A stretch of 47,788 nt of DNA. It comes from Actinomycetes bacterium (GTDB taxonomy: Bacteria > Actinomycetota > Acidimicrobiia > Acidimicrobiales > Bog-793). The stretch is taken from positions 1 through 47,788 of the forward strand of contig JAJZMK010000011.1 in assembly GCA_021798275.1 (NCBI GenBank), in the 5' to 3' direction. Below the pieces are notes generated by a model. That model was not told where the DNA came from. It did not search any database and saw only the letters and a program-made list of their open reading frames with translations. A program made the position numbers and the translations under genes. Shown here piece by piece: positions 1-8,752 of the stretch. How positions within the stretch are numbered: position 1 is the first letter of the stretch; every line of letters starts with the position of its first letter.

Positions 1-371
1 CACAGGTAGCATCTGCTGCCTCCAACCTTTCACTCTCATCGTCTTACCCATTTATAAAGTAAATGTTCGAGCCTAAGATAGCTCTTTGGCTACTTCGGAA
101 ACGCTACGACATGAATCTATAACTCTATGTGGCGCATCGGTTCGAAATTGAAAGAGTAAATTGTCTCCTTGTAACTCCCATTTTGACATCTGCTCATCTA
201 ACATCATAGATTGTTGTTAGCTTGGTTGGTGTCTACTTAAACTGGGGAGGCTCAGGATGTCGTATTCATAGTGTCGCCAGGCTAAGAGTTGTGTGGCTAA
301 CGATCCGAAATATGGTTATATGACATGATAAACATCAGGCAACAAGAGTCTATGTTACTTACTTAACCTAG
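1..371. other. intergenic stretch, nothing recognised
   Basis: No convincing reading frame, RNA gene or strong hairpin is visible here. The stretch lies downstream of the minus-strand tRNA-Leu, and I see no clear terminator for that tRNA. The window edge may cut off a neighbouring gene. Confidence 0.4.
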
Positions 372-453
372 TGCGGGCGAAGGGACTCGAACCCCCACCC
401 CGTGAAGGACCGGGACCTAAACCCGGCGCGTCTACCAATTTCGCCACGCCCGC
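372..453 (-). tRNA. tRNA-Leu (anticodon UAG)
   Basis: Read on the minus strand, the segment folds as a cloverleaf. The 7-bp acceptor stem is GCGGGCG/CGCCCGC. The D arm contains TTGGTAGACGC. The anticodon stem CCGGG/CCCGG encloses the loop TTTAGGT, so the anticodon is TAG, which reads CUN leucine codons. A long variable arm is typical of class II tRNAs, and the T loop is TTCGAGT. The discriminator base is A (372), as expected for leucine. CCA is not encoded. Length is about 82 nt, normal for a tRNA-Leu without CCA. Confidence 0.95.
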
Positions 454-664
454 ATTTTGATAAAGTCTATGTATTCCTGTGTTGTATTAGGGCTATATCA
501 GTATAGTTATAACTTCGGATTCATAAGATAGATTATTTACTTTTAATGCTTTTTAATTATTTTTTTACTTTTTAGGTATGTCATTAAAATATATTTTCCG
601 GCTATCGCATAATTTTTATATAAAAAGCGTATCGGAAAGAAGATAATTTGGCTAACCTTCCACT

Positions 665-1309
665 ATGGCTAGCGTTGAAAGTGTAAAAGAAGCTCATAAA
701 ATAGTTAAAAATTCCGTTATGTCGGTATCTTCCATGGCAGGAGAAGCGAGTGCTGTTCAAGGGGATGTATATCAGCGTCTCCTGAAAGAGCGGATAGTAT
801 TTCTTGGAACCCAAGTGGATGAAACATCTGCCAACCTTGTTTGTGCGGAACTCATTTTATTGGATGCCGAAGATAGCGAAAGAGACATCTCTCTTTATAT
901 TAATTCGCCGGGCGGTTCAGTAACGGACGGTTTGGCTATATATGACACCATGCAATATATCAAATGCGACGTCTCAACGGTTTGTTTGGGCCTTGCCGCA
1001 TCCATGGGTCAATTCCTACTATGTGCGGGAACGAAAGGAAAGCGTTACGCTCTCCCACATTCCAGAATCCTGATGCACCAGCCTTCCGGTCAGATGCAAG
1101 GTCAAGCTGCTGATATCGCTATTCAAGCAGAACAAATAGTTTACCTAAAGCGTATGATGGCCGAGAGAATATCTTTTCATACCGGACAACCTGTGGAGCG
1201 AATAGAAGCCGATTCAGATCGTGATCGATGGTTTACGGCACAGGAAGCACTCGAGTATGGCTTTATCGACAGGGTTATCGAGCGATCAACTGCTGTAAAA
1301 GTCGGCTAA
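665..1309 (+). CDS. clpP: ATP-dependent Clp protease proteolytic subunit ClpP
   Basis: Serine peptidase subunit that forms the barrel of the cytoplasmic Clp protease and degrades proteins unfolded by ClpX or ClpC. The Ser-His-Asp triad is visible: Ser113 in GLAASMGQ, His138 in ILMHQPSG and Asp183 in [11 protein letters not shown]. The oxyanion-side motif YINSPGGSV is also present. At 214 aa the length is normal. The start is uncertain: no Shine-Dalgarno precedes ATG 665, and in-frame ATGs at 719 and 734 would shorten a non-conserved N-terminus, so leaderless initiation is possible. It stands alone, whereas many actinobacteria carry clpP1-clpP2 in tandem, so a second copy probably lies elsewhere. 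A strong terminator follows. Confidence 0.95.
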   Translation: MASVESVKEAHKIVKNSVMSVSSMAGEASAVQGDVYQRLLKERIVFLGTQVDETSANLVCAELILLDAEDSERDISLYINSPGGSVTDGLAIYDTMQYIKCDVSTVCLGLAASMGQFLLCAGTKGKRYALPHSRILMHQPSGQMQGQAADIAIQAEQIVYLKRMMAERISFHTGQPVERIEADSDRDRWFTAQEALEYGFIDRVIERSTAVKVG

Positions 1310-1343
1310 CTGTACTTATAAATAACACACAAATTAACTTTTT

Positions 1344-1374
1344 GCTAAGGCCCTTCGGGGCCTTAGCATCTTTT
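1344..1374 (+). terminator. Rho-independent terminator after clpP
   Basis: A perfect 10-bp stem GCTAAGGCCC/GGGCCTTAGC is closed by a TTCG tetraloop and followed by ATCTTTT. The T tract lies only on the plus-strand side, so it serves clpP rather than the convergent minus-strand gene. Confidence 0.9.
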
Positions 1375-1394
1375 GCCTTTCTACTAGTGATCAT

Positions 1395-2993
1395 TTATCT
1401 GATCAGGTTTTGAGAGACACCATTATGGTTTTGGTTAGACCGCCACATTGGCCATGCCGGGGGAATCGAAGGAGTGTTTGGAAGCTTATAGGAGAATACT
1501 TTTCCAGACGGAGATACCTCCTTGGGGCCGCCACAAGTCTCAAAGACGTGCCACCCTGAGCCGCTTGAGTTGTCACCTGAACTGGTAGTTGCTGTTTCTT
1601 TGACGTAGGCTACGAGGGGAGTGCTTTGTAGGGAGCAATTATTGATAGCTGATGTCATATCGGTTCCGAATAAGAAGTTTCCGTTTGTGCCGCTAAGCGG
1701 GTAAAGTCCGGCGGAAGATCCAACCAAAACGTCGTTTTCACCACTCCCGGTCAAATTTACCAATACCGGGGAGGAGAAGTCGTTACCTCCAAGTAATGTC
1801 TGTGACCACAATAAATGTCCCGTTCCGCTCCAAGCGTATACTTTTGATTCCCCTTGTTTAGGATAGGAGCTACCGGTGCAGGCAATACACCAGGAAGTGT
1901 CTACGATGTCTGGTAAAGAGCTGTTGGTTAGTCTACCTATAGCTGGCGATCCAAAACTTGGCCCGGCTGTCTTTACGGGCCAACCAGGCACCGGCTTTCC
2001 GTTTTTAGCGTAAAAGGCAAAGAGTTTATAGCTGTCTGATTTGTAAGGAGGCGGTTCCCCAAAGCCTGTTCCGACAACTACGGCAACCTGTCCCGATCTA
2101 TTGATGACTCCAACCGCAGGGCTTGACCAGATGGTTTGATTTTCGCAATGCTCCCACATTCGGTGTTCATATCCGTCGGTAAAAGCGTAATCCATAATCC
2201 ATCCGCCATAGCAGCCGCGCCGTCCGGTGGAATCTCCGCCGAGAAAAATATCCTCGGCTCTTTTGGGTCCGTGGACATGGTACATGGCGGCAGATGACCA
2301 GATTGTATCTTGATTATCGATAGGAAATCCGGGGAGCAATTTGCCTTGCGGAGACAAAGCATAAATTCGGTGATCCCAAGAGCCAAAAACTATATCTTGA
2401 CGACCGTTTCCTTCAACGTCTCCGACTACCGGTGTGCTAAAAACCGCTTGGTTGTATCCGGAAGGAAATGGGGCGTTTGTCCACTCGTTGAAGATATCGA
2501 GAGTGTTGAATATAAATTTCACGCTACCGTTGGCGTTGAATGCCTCCAGCCCTCCTTGTTGATCGGCCACATAAGTCGAACCGGCCCCCACGACAATTGT
2601 GGGTGCGGATCGCTTTCCGTTTAGATATGCCACAGTAGGACTTGACTCAATGGCACTTGGCTGTCCCTGCTGTATTTCTACCGGTTGCGGCCAGCCCGGC
2701 ATATTTTGCCCCGTGGCGGCATTCAGAACATACAAATATCCGCTTTCGGAACCGAAAACTATGACTTGGGTGTTGTCGATGACGGCGGAAGTGGGTGAAC
2801 TTATAGCTTCCGCTCCAACGGTATCTTCCCAGGAAGGTTGGCCGAAAGTTTGTACTGAAGGGGGAGAGACAGCGGCGGCAGGGACTATAAATATTGACAG
2901 CGACAAAAGACAAGAAAGCAACACAGGGATAAATAGAGTCGGAGTGCATATTTTTTTGATCGCCGTTGTATCTTTTATTTTACGAAGTAACAA
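1395..2993 (-). CDS. secreted beta-propeller-like protein (FG-GAP/PQQ-type repeats)
   Basis: A 532-aa protein with a basic N-terminus, a hydrophobic segment at about residues 18-38 and a plausible signal-peptidase site after PAAA. The mature part has recurring blade-like units such as SSPTVAYLNG, STPVVGDVEGNG followed by DIVFGSWDHRIYAL, SSPAVGVI and SSPVLVNLTGSG. These resemble FG-GAP/VCBS or PQQ-type propeller blades seen in secreted adhesion or enzyme proteins. Two to four Cys pairs occur in the second half. The start is TTG; no ATG lies before the signal peptide. No catalytic signature was recognised, so the function is unknown. It is transcribed away from the plus-strand glycosyltransferase genes and is probably expressed separately. 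Confidence 0.75.
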   Translation of the reverse strand: MLLRKIKDTTAIKKICTPTLFIPVLLSCLLSLSIFIVPAAAVSPPSVQTFGQPSWEDTVGAEAISSPTSAVIDNTQVIVFGSESGYLYVLNAATGQNMPGWPQPVEIQQGQPSAIESSPTVAYLNGKRSAPTIVVGAGSTYVADQQGGLEAFNANGSVKFIFNTLDIFNEWTNAPFPSGYNQAVFSTPVVGDVEGNGRQDIVFGSWDHRIYALSPQGKLLPGFPIDNQDTIWSSAAMYHVHGPKRAEDIFLGGDSTGRRGCYGGWIMDYAFTDGYEHRMWEHCENQTIWSSPAVGVINRSGQVAVVVGTGFGEPPPYKSDSYKLFAFYAKNGKPVPGWPVKTAGPSFGSPAIGRLTNSSLPDIVDTSWCIACTGSSYPKQGESKVYAWSGTGHLLWSQTLLGGNDFSSPVLVNLTGSGENDVLVGSSAGLYPLSGTNGNFLFGTDMTSAINNCSLQSTPLVAYVKETATTSSGDNSSGSGWHVFETCGGPKEVSPSGKVFSYKLPNTPSIPPAWPMWRSNQNHNGVSQNLIR

Positions 2994-3126
2994 GGCAATT
3001 TCTCACTTTATAATGTTTGTTCCTGACATAATATGTATAAGTAACCGCTATTTATGACCGCCAGTTTATTATGCTTCACATAAAGATGTAGGTTAGAAAA
3101 GTTATAAACCTATTAGGAGGACAGAT

Positions 3127-4359
3127 TTGCGCCAAGATAAGCACTCACTGTCACTTGCTTTTGTTGCTCCGCGCTATGGGGAAGATATAGTTGGCGGTTC
3201 CGAAGCGGTAATGGCGGAAGCGGCGCATGGCCTGGCTCAGCGGGGTCACAGCGTCGAAGTATTGACCACCTGTGCCAAGAGTCATTTCAGCTGGGCAAAT
3301 GAATTCCCAGAAGGCAGCTTTAGTGACGGTGCTTTACATGTCAGACGCTTTAAGACAGTTACAAAAAGAAGACGTATAGCAGTTTCTGAGATAGAAGAGC
3401 GACTTTCCAGAGGGGAATTGCTGACTAAAGATCAGGAAGATATCTGGCTAAATGAAAGGTTCAAAGTACCCGGTCTTTATCTGTACCTGCTTTCACAGAA
3501 GAATCGTTATGACGCAGTGGTCTTTTCCCCTTATCTATTTTGGTCGACTCTCGCTTGCAGTGGATTGGCAAAAGAAAAATCGGTAATCATGCCATGTCTT
3601 CACGACGAACCTTATGCCTGGTTGGACGTAGTGAAAGCCACTCTGACGGATGCCGCGCTTTTATGGTTTCTTTCCGAGCCGGAGCATCAGCTCGGACATC
3701 GGGTAGCTCCGGAAATGTCGCCACTGCATGATGTCGTTGGCGCTGCCGTCAATATCCCCGATGCTTACGTACCGGGTAAATTTATGAGCGATCACGGTCT
3801 CAAAAGACCCTTTATCTTGTATGCCGGAAGACGTGAAGAGGGTAAAGGTTGGAATGATTTATTGAAATCTTTTGCCGCTGCCGTGGCTACTCAGAGGTTC
3901 GATATCGACTTGGTTACTATAGGAGTGGGCAATCCTCAGATACCGGAAAGCCTGAAACACAGAGTCATAGATCTGGGTTATGTCAGCGCCGCCGAGATGC
4001 CCCATGCTTTCAGCGCGGCCCTTGCGCTTGTGCAGCCAAGTAAAAATGAGAGTTTTTCAAGGACAATCATGGAGGCTTGGTTGGCAAAAACACCCGTTAT
4101 AGCTTATTCTCGCGGCGAGGTGGTAACTTGGCACTGTGAGCGCTCTAAAGGGGGGTTGATGTATGCCGATCAGTTTGAGCTTACGGAATGTTTAAACCTT
4201 ATAGCCACCAACAAAGAACTGGCAAGACAATTGGGTGAAAACGGACATGCTTATGTCTTATCCAATTATACCTGGGAGAAGGTTTTGGATAGAATGGAAA
4301 ATTCGCTGCTATCTCTCTATTTAGCCAATAAATTATCTTATACCAAGAGGAGCTTGTGA
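3127..4359 (+). CDS. GT4-type glycosyltransferase
   Basis: GT-B fold glycosyltransferase, probably of family GT4, transferring a nucleotide-activated sugar to a surface glycan precursor at the cytoplasmic membrane face. The N-terminal acceptor domain begins with FVAPRYG and VGGSEAVMAEAAHGLAQRGH, the usual glycine-rich start. The C-terminal donor domain has ILYAGRREEGKGWNDLL and the EX7E-like segment NESFSRTIMEAWLAKTPVIA. The length of 410 aa is typical. The TTG start at 3127 is fixed by a strong AGGAGG six bases upstream. The next gene starts one base after the stop, so the two are translationally coupled. Sugar and linkage cannot be predicted. Confidence 0.88.
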   Translation: MRQDKHSLSLAFVAPRYGEDIVGGSEAVMAEAAHGLAQRGHSVEVLTTCAKSHFSWANEFPEGSFSDGALHVRRFKTVTKRRRIAVSEIEERLSRGELLTKDQEDIWLNERFKVPGLYLYLLSQKNRYDAVVFSPYLFWSTLACSGLAKEKSVIMPCLHDEPYAWLDVVKATLTDAALLWFLSEPEHQLGHRVAPEMSPLHDVVGAAVNIPDAYVPGKFMSDHGLKRPFILYAGRREEGKGWNDLLKSFAAAVATQRFDIDLVTIGVGNPQIPESLKHRVIDLGYVSAAEMPHAFSAALALVQPSKNESFSRTIMEAWLAKTPVIAYSRGEVVTWHCERSKGGLMYADQFELTECLNLIATNKELARQLGENGHAYVLSNYTWEKVLDRMENSLLSLYLANKLSYTKRSL

Positions 4360-4360
4360 A

Positions 4361-5212
4361 ATGGTTGACCAAGAATCGATGGGTGAAGCGCTCCCGGAGG
4401 AAACAAGAGACGACGTCGTAGATTTATTGAAGGAGATGGGTAGTTCCTTTGTCATGGTGGGGACCATCGCACCTAAAGGCGGATCATTTGGTCTTTACCT
4501 GGGTCTGCTGGCAGCCGATCTGATTATCGGTGAGAAAGATGTCAAATTGTTGTCTCCGGATTCATCAAGTGCGGCCGACAGAACGATACCGAGAGGGATT
4601 GGTTTCTTTGCTGTCATGGGGATGTTAGCGTTGAAAAACGACAATCTGATTCTGGCTTTGGAGCCAAATTTACCCTTTTCTCCGACGGCGAAGAAACTGC
4701 AGAGGGCGTTGACGCTCAATCTGATGGCGCTTTTGTTAAAAAGGTTTAAGCATACCGTACTTATCTGCGACACCCCGATACAGATACCCGGGGGGATAGG
4801 TGGCCGAACGGCAAAGAGCTTTTGGACGTCTTTTGATTATGTGATTCTACAAAACCAAGACAATCTTTCTCAAATAAAAGAGTTACCCTATATAGCCGAT
4901 AATAAAATCATCATTGCCGGTCTTCAGACAGGGGAAGAGACCGAAGATCTTTCCGGGGATGCATATGACGCTGATATCTTGGGAACTTTGCCGGTGGAGC
5001 AGGTTGCTTATGTGCTCCATCTGCGCGCCCGCAGGGCTGGAGCGATGACTCAGGCGGCGGCTGATATGTCACCGGACTACAACCCTGCTGCCTCAAAAAA
5101 AGATTTATCCGTAGGCTTTGGCATAGCGCGCTATAAAAGCATATTTTCATCCGCCCTATACATCCTGAAAAGGATATATAGAATGAAATATGATTCGGCA
5201 ATCAAAAAATAA
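4361..5212 (+). CDS. uncharacterised protein coupled to glycosyltransferase, Rossmann-like
   Basis: A 283-aa protein that I do not recognise. It alternates hydrophobic strands and helices: FVMVGTIAPKGG near the N-terminus, LLAADLIIGE, NDNLILALEPN, KHTVLICDTP, FDYVILQNQ and KIIIAGLQ. The pattern suggests a Rossmann-like or half GT-B domain, comparable to the acceptor domain of a GT4 enzyme without its donor domain. There is no signal peptide. The C-terminus is Lys/Arg-rich and may contact membrane. AGGAG precedes the ATG and overlaps the end of the upstream glycosyltransferase. The tight coupling suggests a partner role, such as acceptor binding or complex formation, but that is inference. Confidence 0.7.
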   Translation: MVDQESMGEALPEETRDDVVDLLKEMGSSFVMVGTIAPKGGSFGLYLGLLAADLIIGEKDVKLLSPDSSSAADRTIPRGIGFFAVMGMLALKNDNLILALEPNLPFSPTAKKLQRALTLNLMALLLKRFKHTVLICDTPIQIPGGIGGRTAKSFWTSFDYVILQNQDNLSQIKELPYIADNKIIIAGLQTGEETEDLSGDAYDADILGTLPVEQVAYVLHLRARRAGAMTQAAADMSPDYNPAASKKDLSVGFGIARYKSIFSSALYILKRIYRMKYDSAIKK

Positions 5213-5310
5213 TGATTATACAATTGCCATCTCTAATGACTGCGGTTCTTTGTCGTTCTCCATTTTAGATGGATATCAGATCGATGTATCTCGCATAACT
5301 AAAATGAACA

Positions 5311-7845
5311 TCAACAAGTTTGCAATATTATATCTGACAGAACCCCAGCTACTGCAGCGAAACTGTATTTAGCACTGTAGTCCATACTCGCGTTTCTTAG
5401 TAAAGCCCTTTTCCCTGTATCGTCGAGTAGTCGTATGATTAAATTGCCGAGTTCTTGATCTGAAATATCGTTGTCAACTTTGATCACTACATCGGATGGC
5501 AATGTTCTTACCCATCCGGAGTCTGTCGCTATAGTCGGTATTCCCGATGCCAACGTCTCGGCAATGGCAGCGGAGGCTTCGCCGTTGAAGTCTTTACGCA
5601 GCTGAATAGCTAGATCGCTTAATTGTAGAAATTTGTCAAACATAAAATCTGATACTTCTCCGGTGAAGAGAATTCTTTGGCTCACGTTGAGGCTTTTCGC
5701 CTCTGATTCCAGACGGGCCAACAGATTTTTGTCGATAGGACCGACGAATGCCATGGCGATATTTTGATTTACACTATATGAATTGGCAAATGACCTGATA
5801 AGTAACAAAGGGTTCTTGATGGGATCTACTATGCCAAAGTGACATAGTAGATTTGCGCCCTCTACGGTTTCTAGCCACTTGTTAGATATAACATCTTCTT
5901 CTTGCCCATCTTTATCCTTTGGTAGCTTGTGCTCCATTGCAAAAGGCACTATCTTTATTTTCTCTTGTAATATGGGACCGGCTTCCATTGCCGCCAGACG
6001 ATAACCGGCCAGAGAGTGCAATAAATATAACTCCGACTTTTCGATGACCTGACGGGCAAGGAGTAATCCGTATTCGTTGAGAGCGTGAGCGGGTATCTCA
6101 TTGTTATCACACAAGCTTTTATCCGGTGTAAATCCGTACATTTCCCGGATAGTCTTTGCCAGTCCGGTTTGAGCCGTACCCGGATGCCCGTGGTGGTGAC
6201 GGTATAGATTGGTGAGTCTGACATCGTGCGCCAATACAATACCCGGTCTTAGTGGCAGAGATTCCAGAGCTCCCAAATGATGATGACTGTTGCCGAAGCA
6301 GTAAAGAACTTGATCAAAGCCGCCGAGCAATCCTTCGATATTGACCAATGACCTCGCTTGGTAAATGTCGATACCCGGGGGAGCTATGGCTTGTAATCTC
6401 GTAGGGTATTTAGCACTTATGGGGCCATCTACAAATGCCGTTATTGAAAACCTGTCCTGCTTGCTCAGTTCCTCCATCAATCGATAGGTGTAAGTGGCTA
6501 TACCAGATGTGGCCGGAGGTAGGGGACTGACGATTGCCAGGCTTTTGGTTGGTCTAGATATTGCTTGGTGTATGGAAGAGGTAGAAATGAGACTCTTGAG
6601 GGATAAAGCAGAGTCTCTGGCAACCTTACCCCAACCCTCTACGTCATGTTCGACACTATGATCCAAGAGGGCAGACGCGCCAGGTATATCTGATTCCCTT
6701 CTATCCTCTCTCGGTGCAGATGTTTGTTTGCCGGTGTCGCTTGAGTATTTTGTCGGTGATCGCTGAGTTGTCAATTCTTTTGTAAGGTGTTCTTTGATAT
6801 CGGATATGTCCAATGGATCAAAGAGTAAACTTCTATCTATTAATTCGTGAAACGGAGCTATATCAGAAGCTATGACGCGTGTTTTGCAGGCCAAAGCTTC
6901 TACTATAGGGAGGCCGAATCCTTCGGATAGAGATGGAAATACGACCAATTCGGAGCATTGATAAAGCGAAACCAGAACTTCTTGGCGAAGCGGACCGGTA
7001 GTCAGTATGTCAGCACTTTCATTGGACAAAGAAACCATATGCTGAAAATGATTGGCCATGGATGCTGGGAGATCTCCCGAAAAGACAAGTTGGATATCTT
7101 CGCGTATTTTTTTATCTATCAAGAGAAAGGCTTTAATGAGTCGTTCATTATTTTTCCTCGGATGACTTCCCGTGGGGCATAATATATAGCGATGCTTGAT
7201 GCCGGTAATTTCTGAGTTGAGAAGCTCTCTGGCATATTTTTCATTATCCTTAGAAAAAAGGGGATGAAAACTTTTGTCAGCAGCGGCACCTATTTTGGTA
7301 ATACGAATTTGATTAGGCGTAAAGTAGTGCAAAATATCATTTTTGACTTTTTCGGATAGAGTAAAGAGTAAATCGGCTTGACGGAGAATTTCAAGCCGCA
7401 AAGCAAGGCCGCGTTTTGAGGAAATATCTTGCGGCATGTATTCTTTGTGTTGAGCCATGATCATGTCGTAAACGACGGCACTGTAGGAAATGTTATTTTG
7501 CTTGACTGCCGGTGGCATTAGCTTAAAAAGCGATCTGGCCTCATCGAGTGGCCATAAGCAATGGAATATCTTGACCGTTTTGGCAAAACATAATCGATCG
7601 GAAAAATATCTTACTTTACCCGAAGCAAGCAGCTTCTCTATGTTACCCGGTGGGGGTAACTCGGGGTCTAAAAGGTAGTCAGAGACCAAATATGGATCGA
7701 CAGATTCAATCGCCAAAGCCCAGTTGATGGCGTATTTAGCTATGCCACGTCCGCGAGCCATGGGGCTCTGGATGGCACCCATGTCGACCACGACTGGTCC
7801 TTTGAGGATATTTTCTTCTCTGTCTTTCCGTGTCTGGGAGTTCAA
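5311..7845 (-). CDS. two-domain fused GT4 glycosyltransferase
   Basis: An 844-aa protein carrying two complete GT-B units in tandem. Unit 1 (about residues 18-365) has GAIQSPMARGRGIAKYA, ILCPTGSHPRKNNERLI and the donor motif SEGFGLPIVEALACKT. A polar linker follows (about 365-435). Unit 2 (about 436-844) has LAIVSPLPPATSGIATYTY, LAHDVRLTNLYRHHHG, CHFGIVDPIKNPLLLIRSF and FNGEASAAIAETLASGIPT. Both units keep an EX7E-like motif, so both may be active and add two consecutive sugars. The start is TTG, since an in-frame stop lies about 13 codons upstream. It follows a small coiled-coil gene by 65 bases on the same strand and converges on the preceding operon. Confidence 0.85.
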   Translation of the reverse strand: MNSQTRKDREENILKGPVVVDMGAIQSPMARGRGIAKYAINWALAIESVDPYLVSDYLLDPELPPPGNIEKLLASGKVRYFSDRLCFAKTVKIFHCLWPLDEARSLFKLMPPAVKQNNISYSAVVYDMIMAQHKEYMPQDISSKRGLALRLEILRQADLLFTLSEKVKNDILHYFTPNQIRITKIGAAADKSFHPLFSKDNEKYARELLNSEITGIKHRYILCPTGSHPRKNNERLIKAFLLIDKKIREDIQLVFSGDLPASMANHFQHMVSLSNESADILTTGPLRQEVLVSLYQCSELVVFPSLSEGFGLPIVEALACKTRVIASDIAPFHELIDRSLLFDPLDISDIKEHLTKELTTQRSPTKYSSDTGKQTSAPREDRRESDIPGASALLDHSVEHDVEGWGKVARDSALSLKSLISTSSIHQAISRPTKSLAIVSPLPPATSGIATYTYRLMEELSKQDRFSITAFVDGPISAKYPTRLQAIAPPGIDIYQARSLVNIEGLLGGFDQVLYCFGNSHHHLGALESLPLRPGIVLAHDVRLTNLYRHHHGHPGTAQTGLAKTIREMYGFTPDKSLCDNNEIPAHALNEYGLLLARQVIEKSELYLLHSLAGYRLAAMEAGPILQEKIKIVPFAMEHKLPKDKDGQEEDVISNKWLETVEGANLLCHFGIVDPIKNPLLLIRSFANSYSVNQNIAMAFVGPIDKNLLARLESEAKSLNVSQRILFTGEVSDFMFDKFLQLSDLAIQLRKDFNGEASAAIAETLASGIPTIATDSGWVRTLPSDVVIKVDNDISDQELGNLIIRLLDDTGKRALLRNASMDYSAKYSFAAVAGVLSDIILQTC

Positions 7846-7908
7846 TATGCAACCTAAGATGGAAGATCTATCAATTTCGCTTTATGTCCGTGTCTTCTAC
7901 GGCCTGTC

Positions 7909-8250
7909 TCACTGGGGATGAGTCTTTTCGGGGGGTAGAGTCGAACCGTTTTGATGGTTCTGACCTATCGTTTCTTGTATAAAATCTATCCGGTCTCTCA
8001 TGTTTTTGATCAAACTACCGATCAGGGCCGAAGTTTCTATGTCTTGTTCGGCTTGAGAACGGATCAATACTTTCATTTCAGCGAGTTCTTCGCGCATTCC
8101 GTCCAGATGGGAGAGTACCCTTCCTTCGATGGGTTGGAGTCTGTCGTTTAGGTTGACGGTTTTTTCTTCAAGTGAAATGACGCGTCCCGGTAAAGAGATA
8201 AAAGCACGTATTCTTGACCTTATGGTTAGCTTTGCTTGCTCTGGTGTCAT
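7909..8250 (-). CDS. small coiled-coil protein of unknown function
   Basis: A 113-aa protein with no signal peptide. The middle (about residues 25-90) has a heptad-like pattern rich in Leu, Ile, Glu and Arg (for example LSHLDGMREELAEMKVLIRS), which predicts a coiled coil. The ends are basic (N) and Pro/His-rich (C). The start is ATG with only a weak ribosome site. It lies directly upstream of the fused glycosyltransferase and is probably co-transcribed, so a scaffolding or chain-length-ruler role in glycan assembly is possible but unproven. Confidence 0.6.
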   Translation of the reverse strand: MTPEQAKLTIRSRIRAFISLPGRVISLEEKTVNLNDRLQPIEGRVLSHLDGMREELAEMKVLIRSQAEQDIETSALIGSLIKNMRDRIDFIQETIGQNHQNGSTLPPEKTHPQ

Positions 8251-8752
8251 TTTTAACAGACTTTACCAGGATGTCTGTTGATATGGAGAGAATTTGCGCG
8301 AAAATATACGTTTTTTGTCAATTACTTTAATCGTTGCAGCTAATAACCCATAGGTGGATAGGGTATTTAGAAAAGATTTATATTTCGTGTTGGGATTCAT
8401 AAATTCAAAAAACTAGATCGCCAATAATGAATTTATAAGAAATATGATTTTGATGTTTGTGATCTGACGGCTATCAGTTTATTGATGGATAGCTATCTGT
8501 GATTTTCGCTGAAACAAGTTTTAACGGGTCAGTATATAATGCTCAATGCGACATTTAACGCATAGGTGTTATGAATGTATTATGAAAATAGGATAAATGT
8601 CCAACTGCTGACTTGTATGGATATACGTAGCATTCTATAATATGGCAAGCTGCAACCTTATTGAAAATCCATGGACGGAGACCTCTTTTTGCATAGAAAT
8701 TTAAAGAGTAGTTGCAGGTAAATCCATCAGTCAAAACAAGGGGGTTATCCAT
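8251..8752. other. divergent intergenic region
   Basis: About 500 A+T-rich bases lie between the minus-strand coiled-coil gene and the plus-strand repeat-protein gene, so both promoters should be here. I cannot assign them with confidence. The only clear site is a G-rich ribosome site (AAGGGGG) about eight bases before ATG 8753. No RNA gene or strong hairpin was seen. Confidence 0.35.

Noticed and set aside
5190-5372. 60-codon plus-strand frame after the coupled unknown gene
   Set aside because: No ribosome site, overlaps the ends of two supported genes and shows no family motif.
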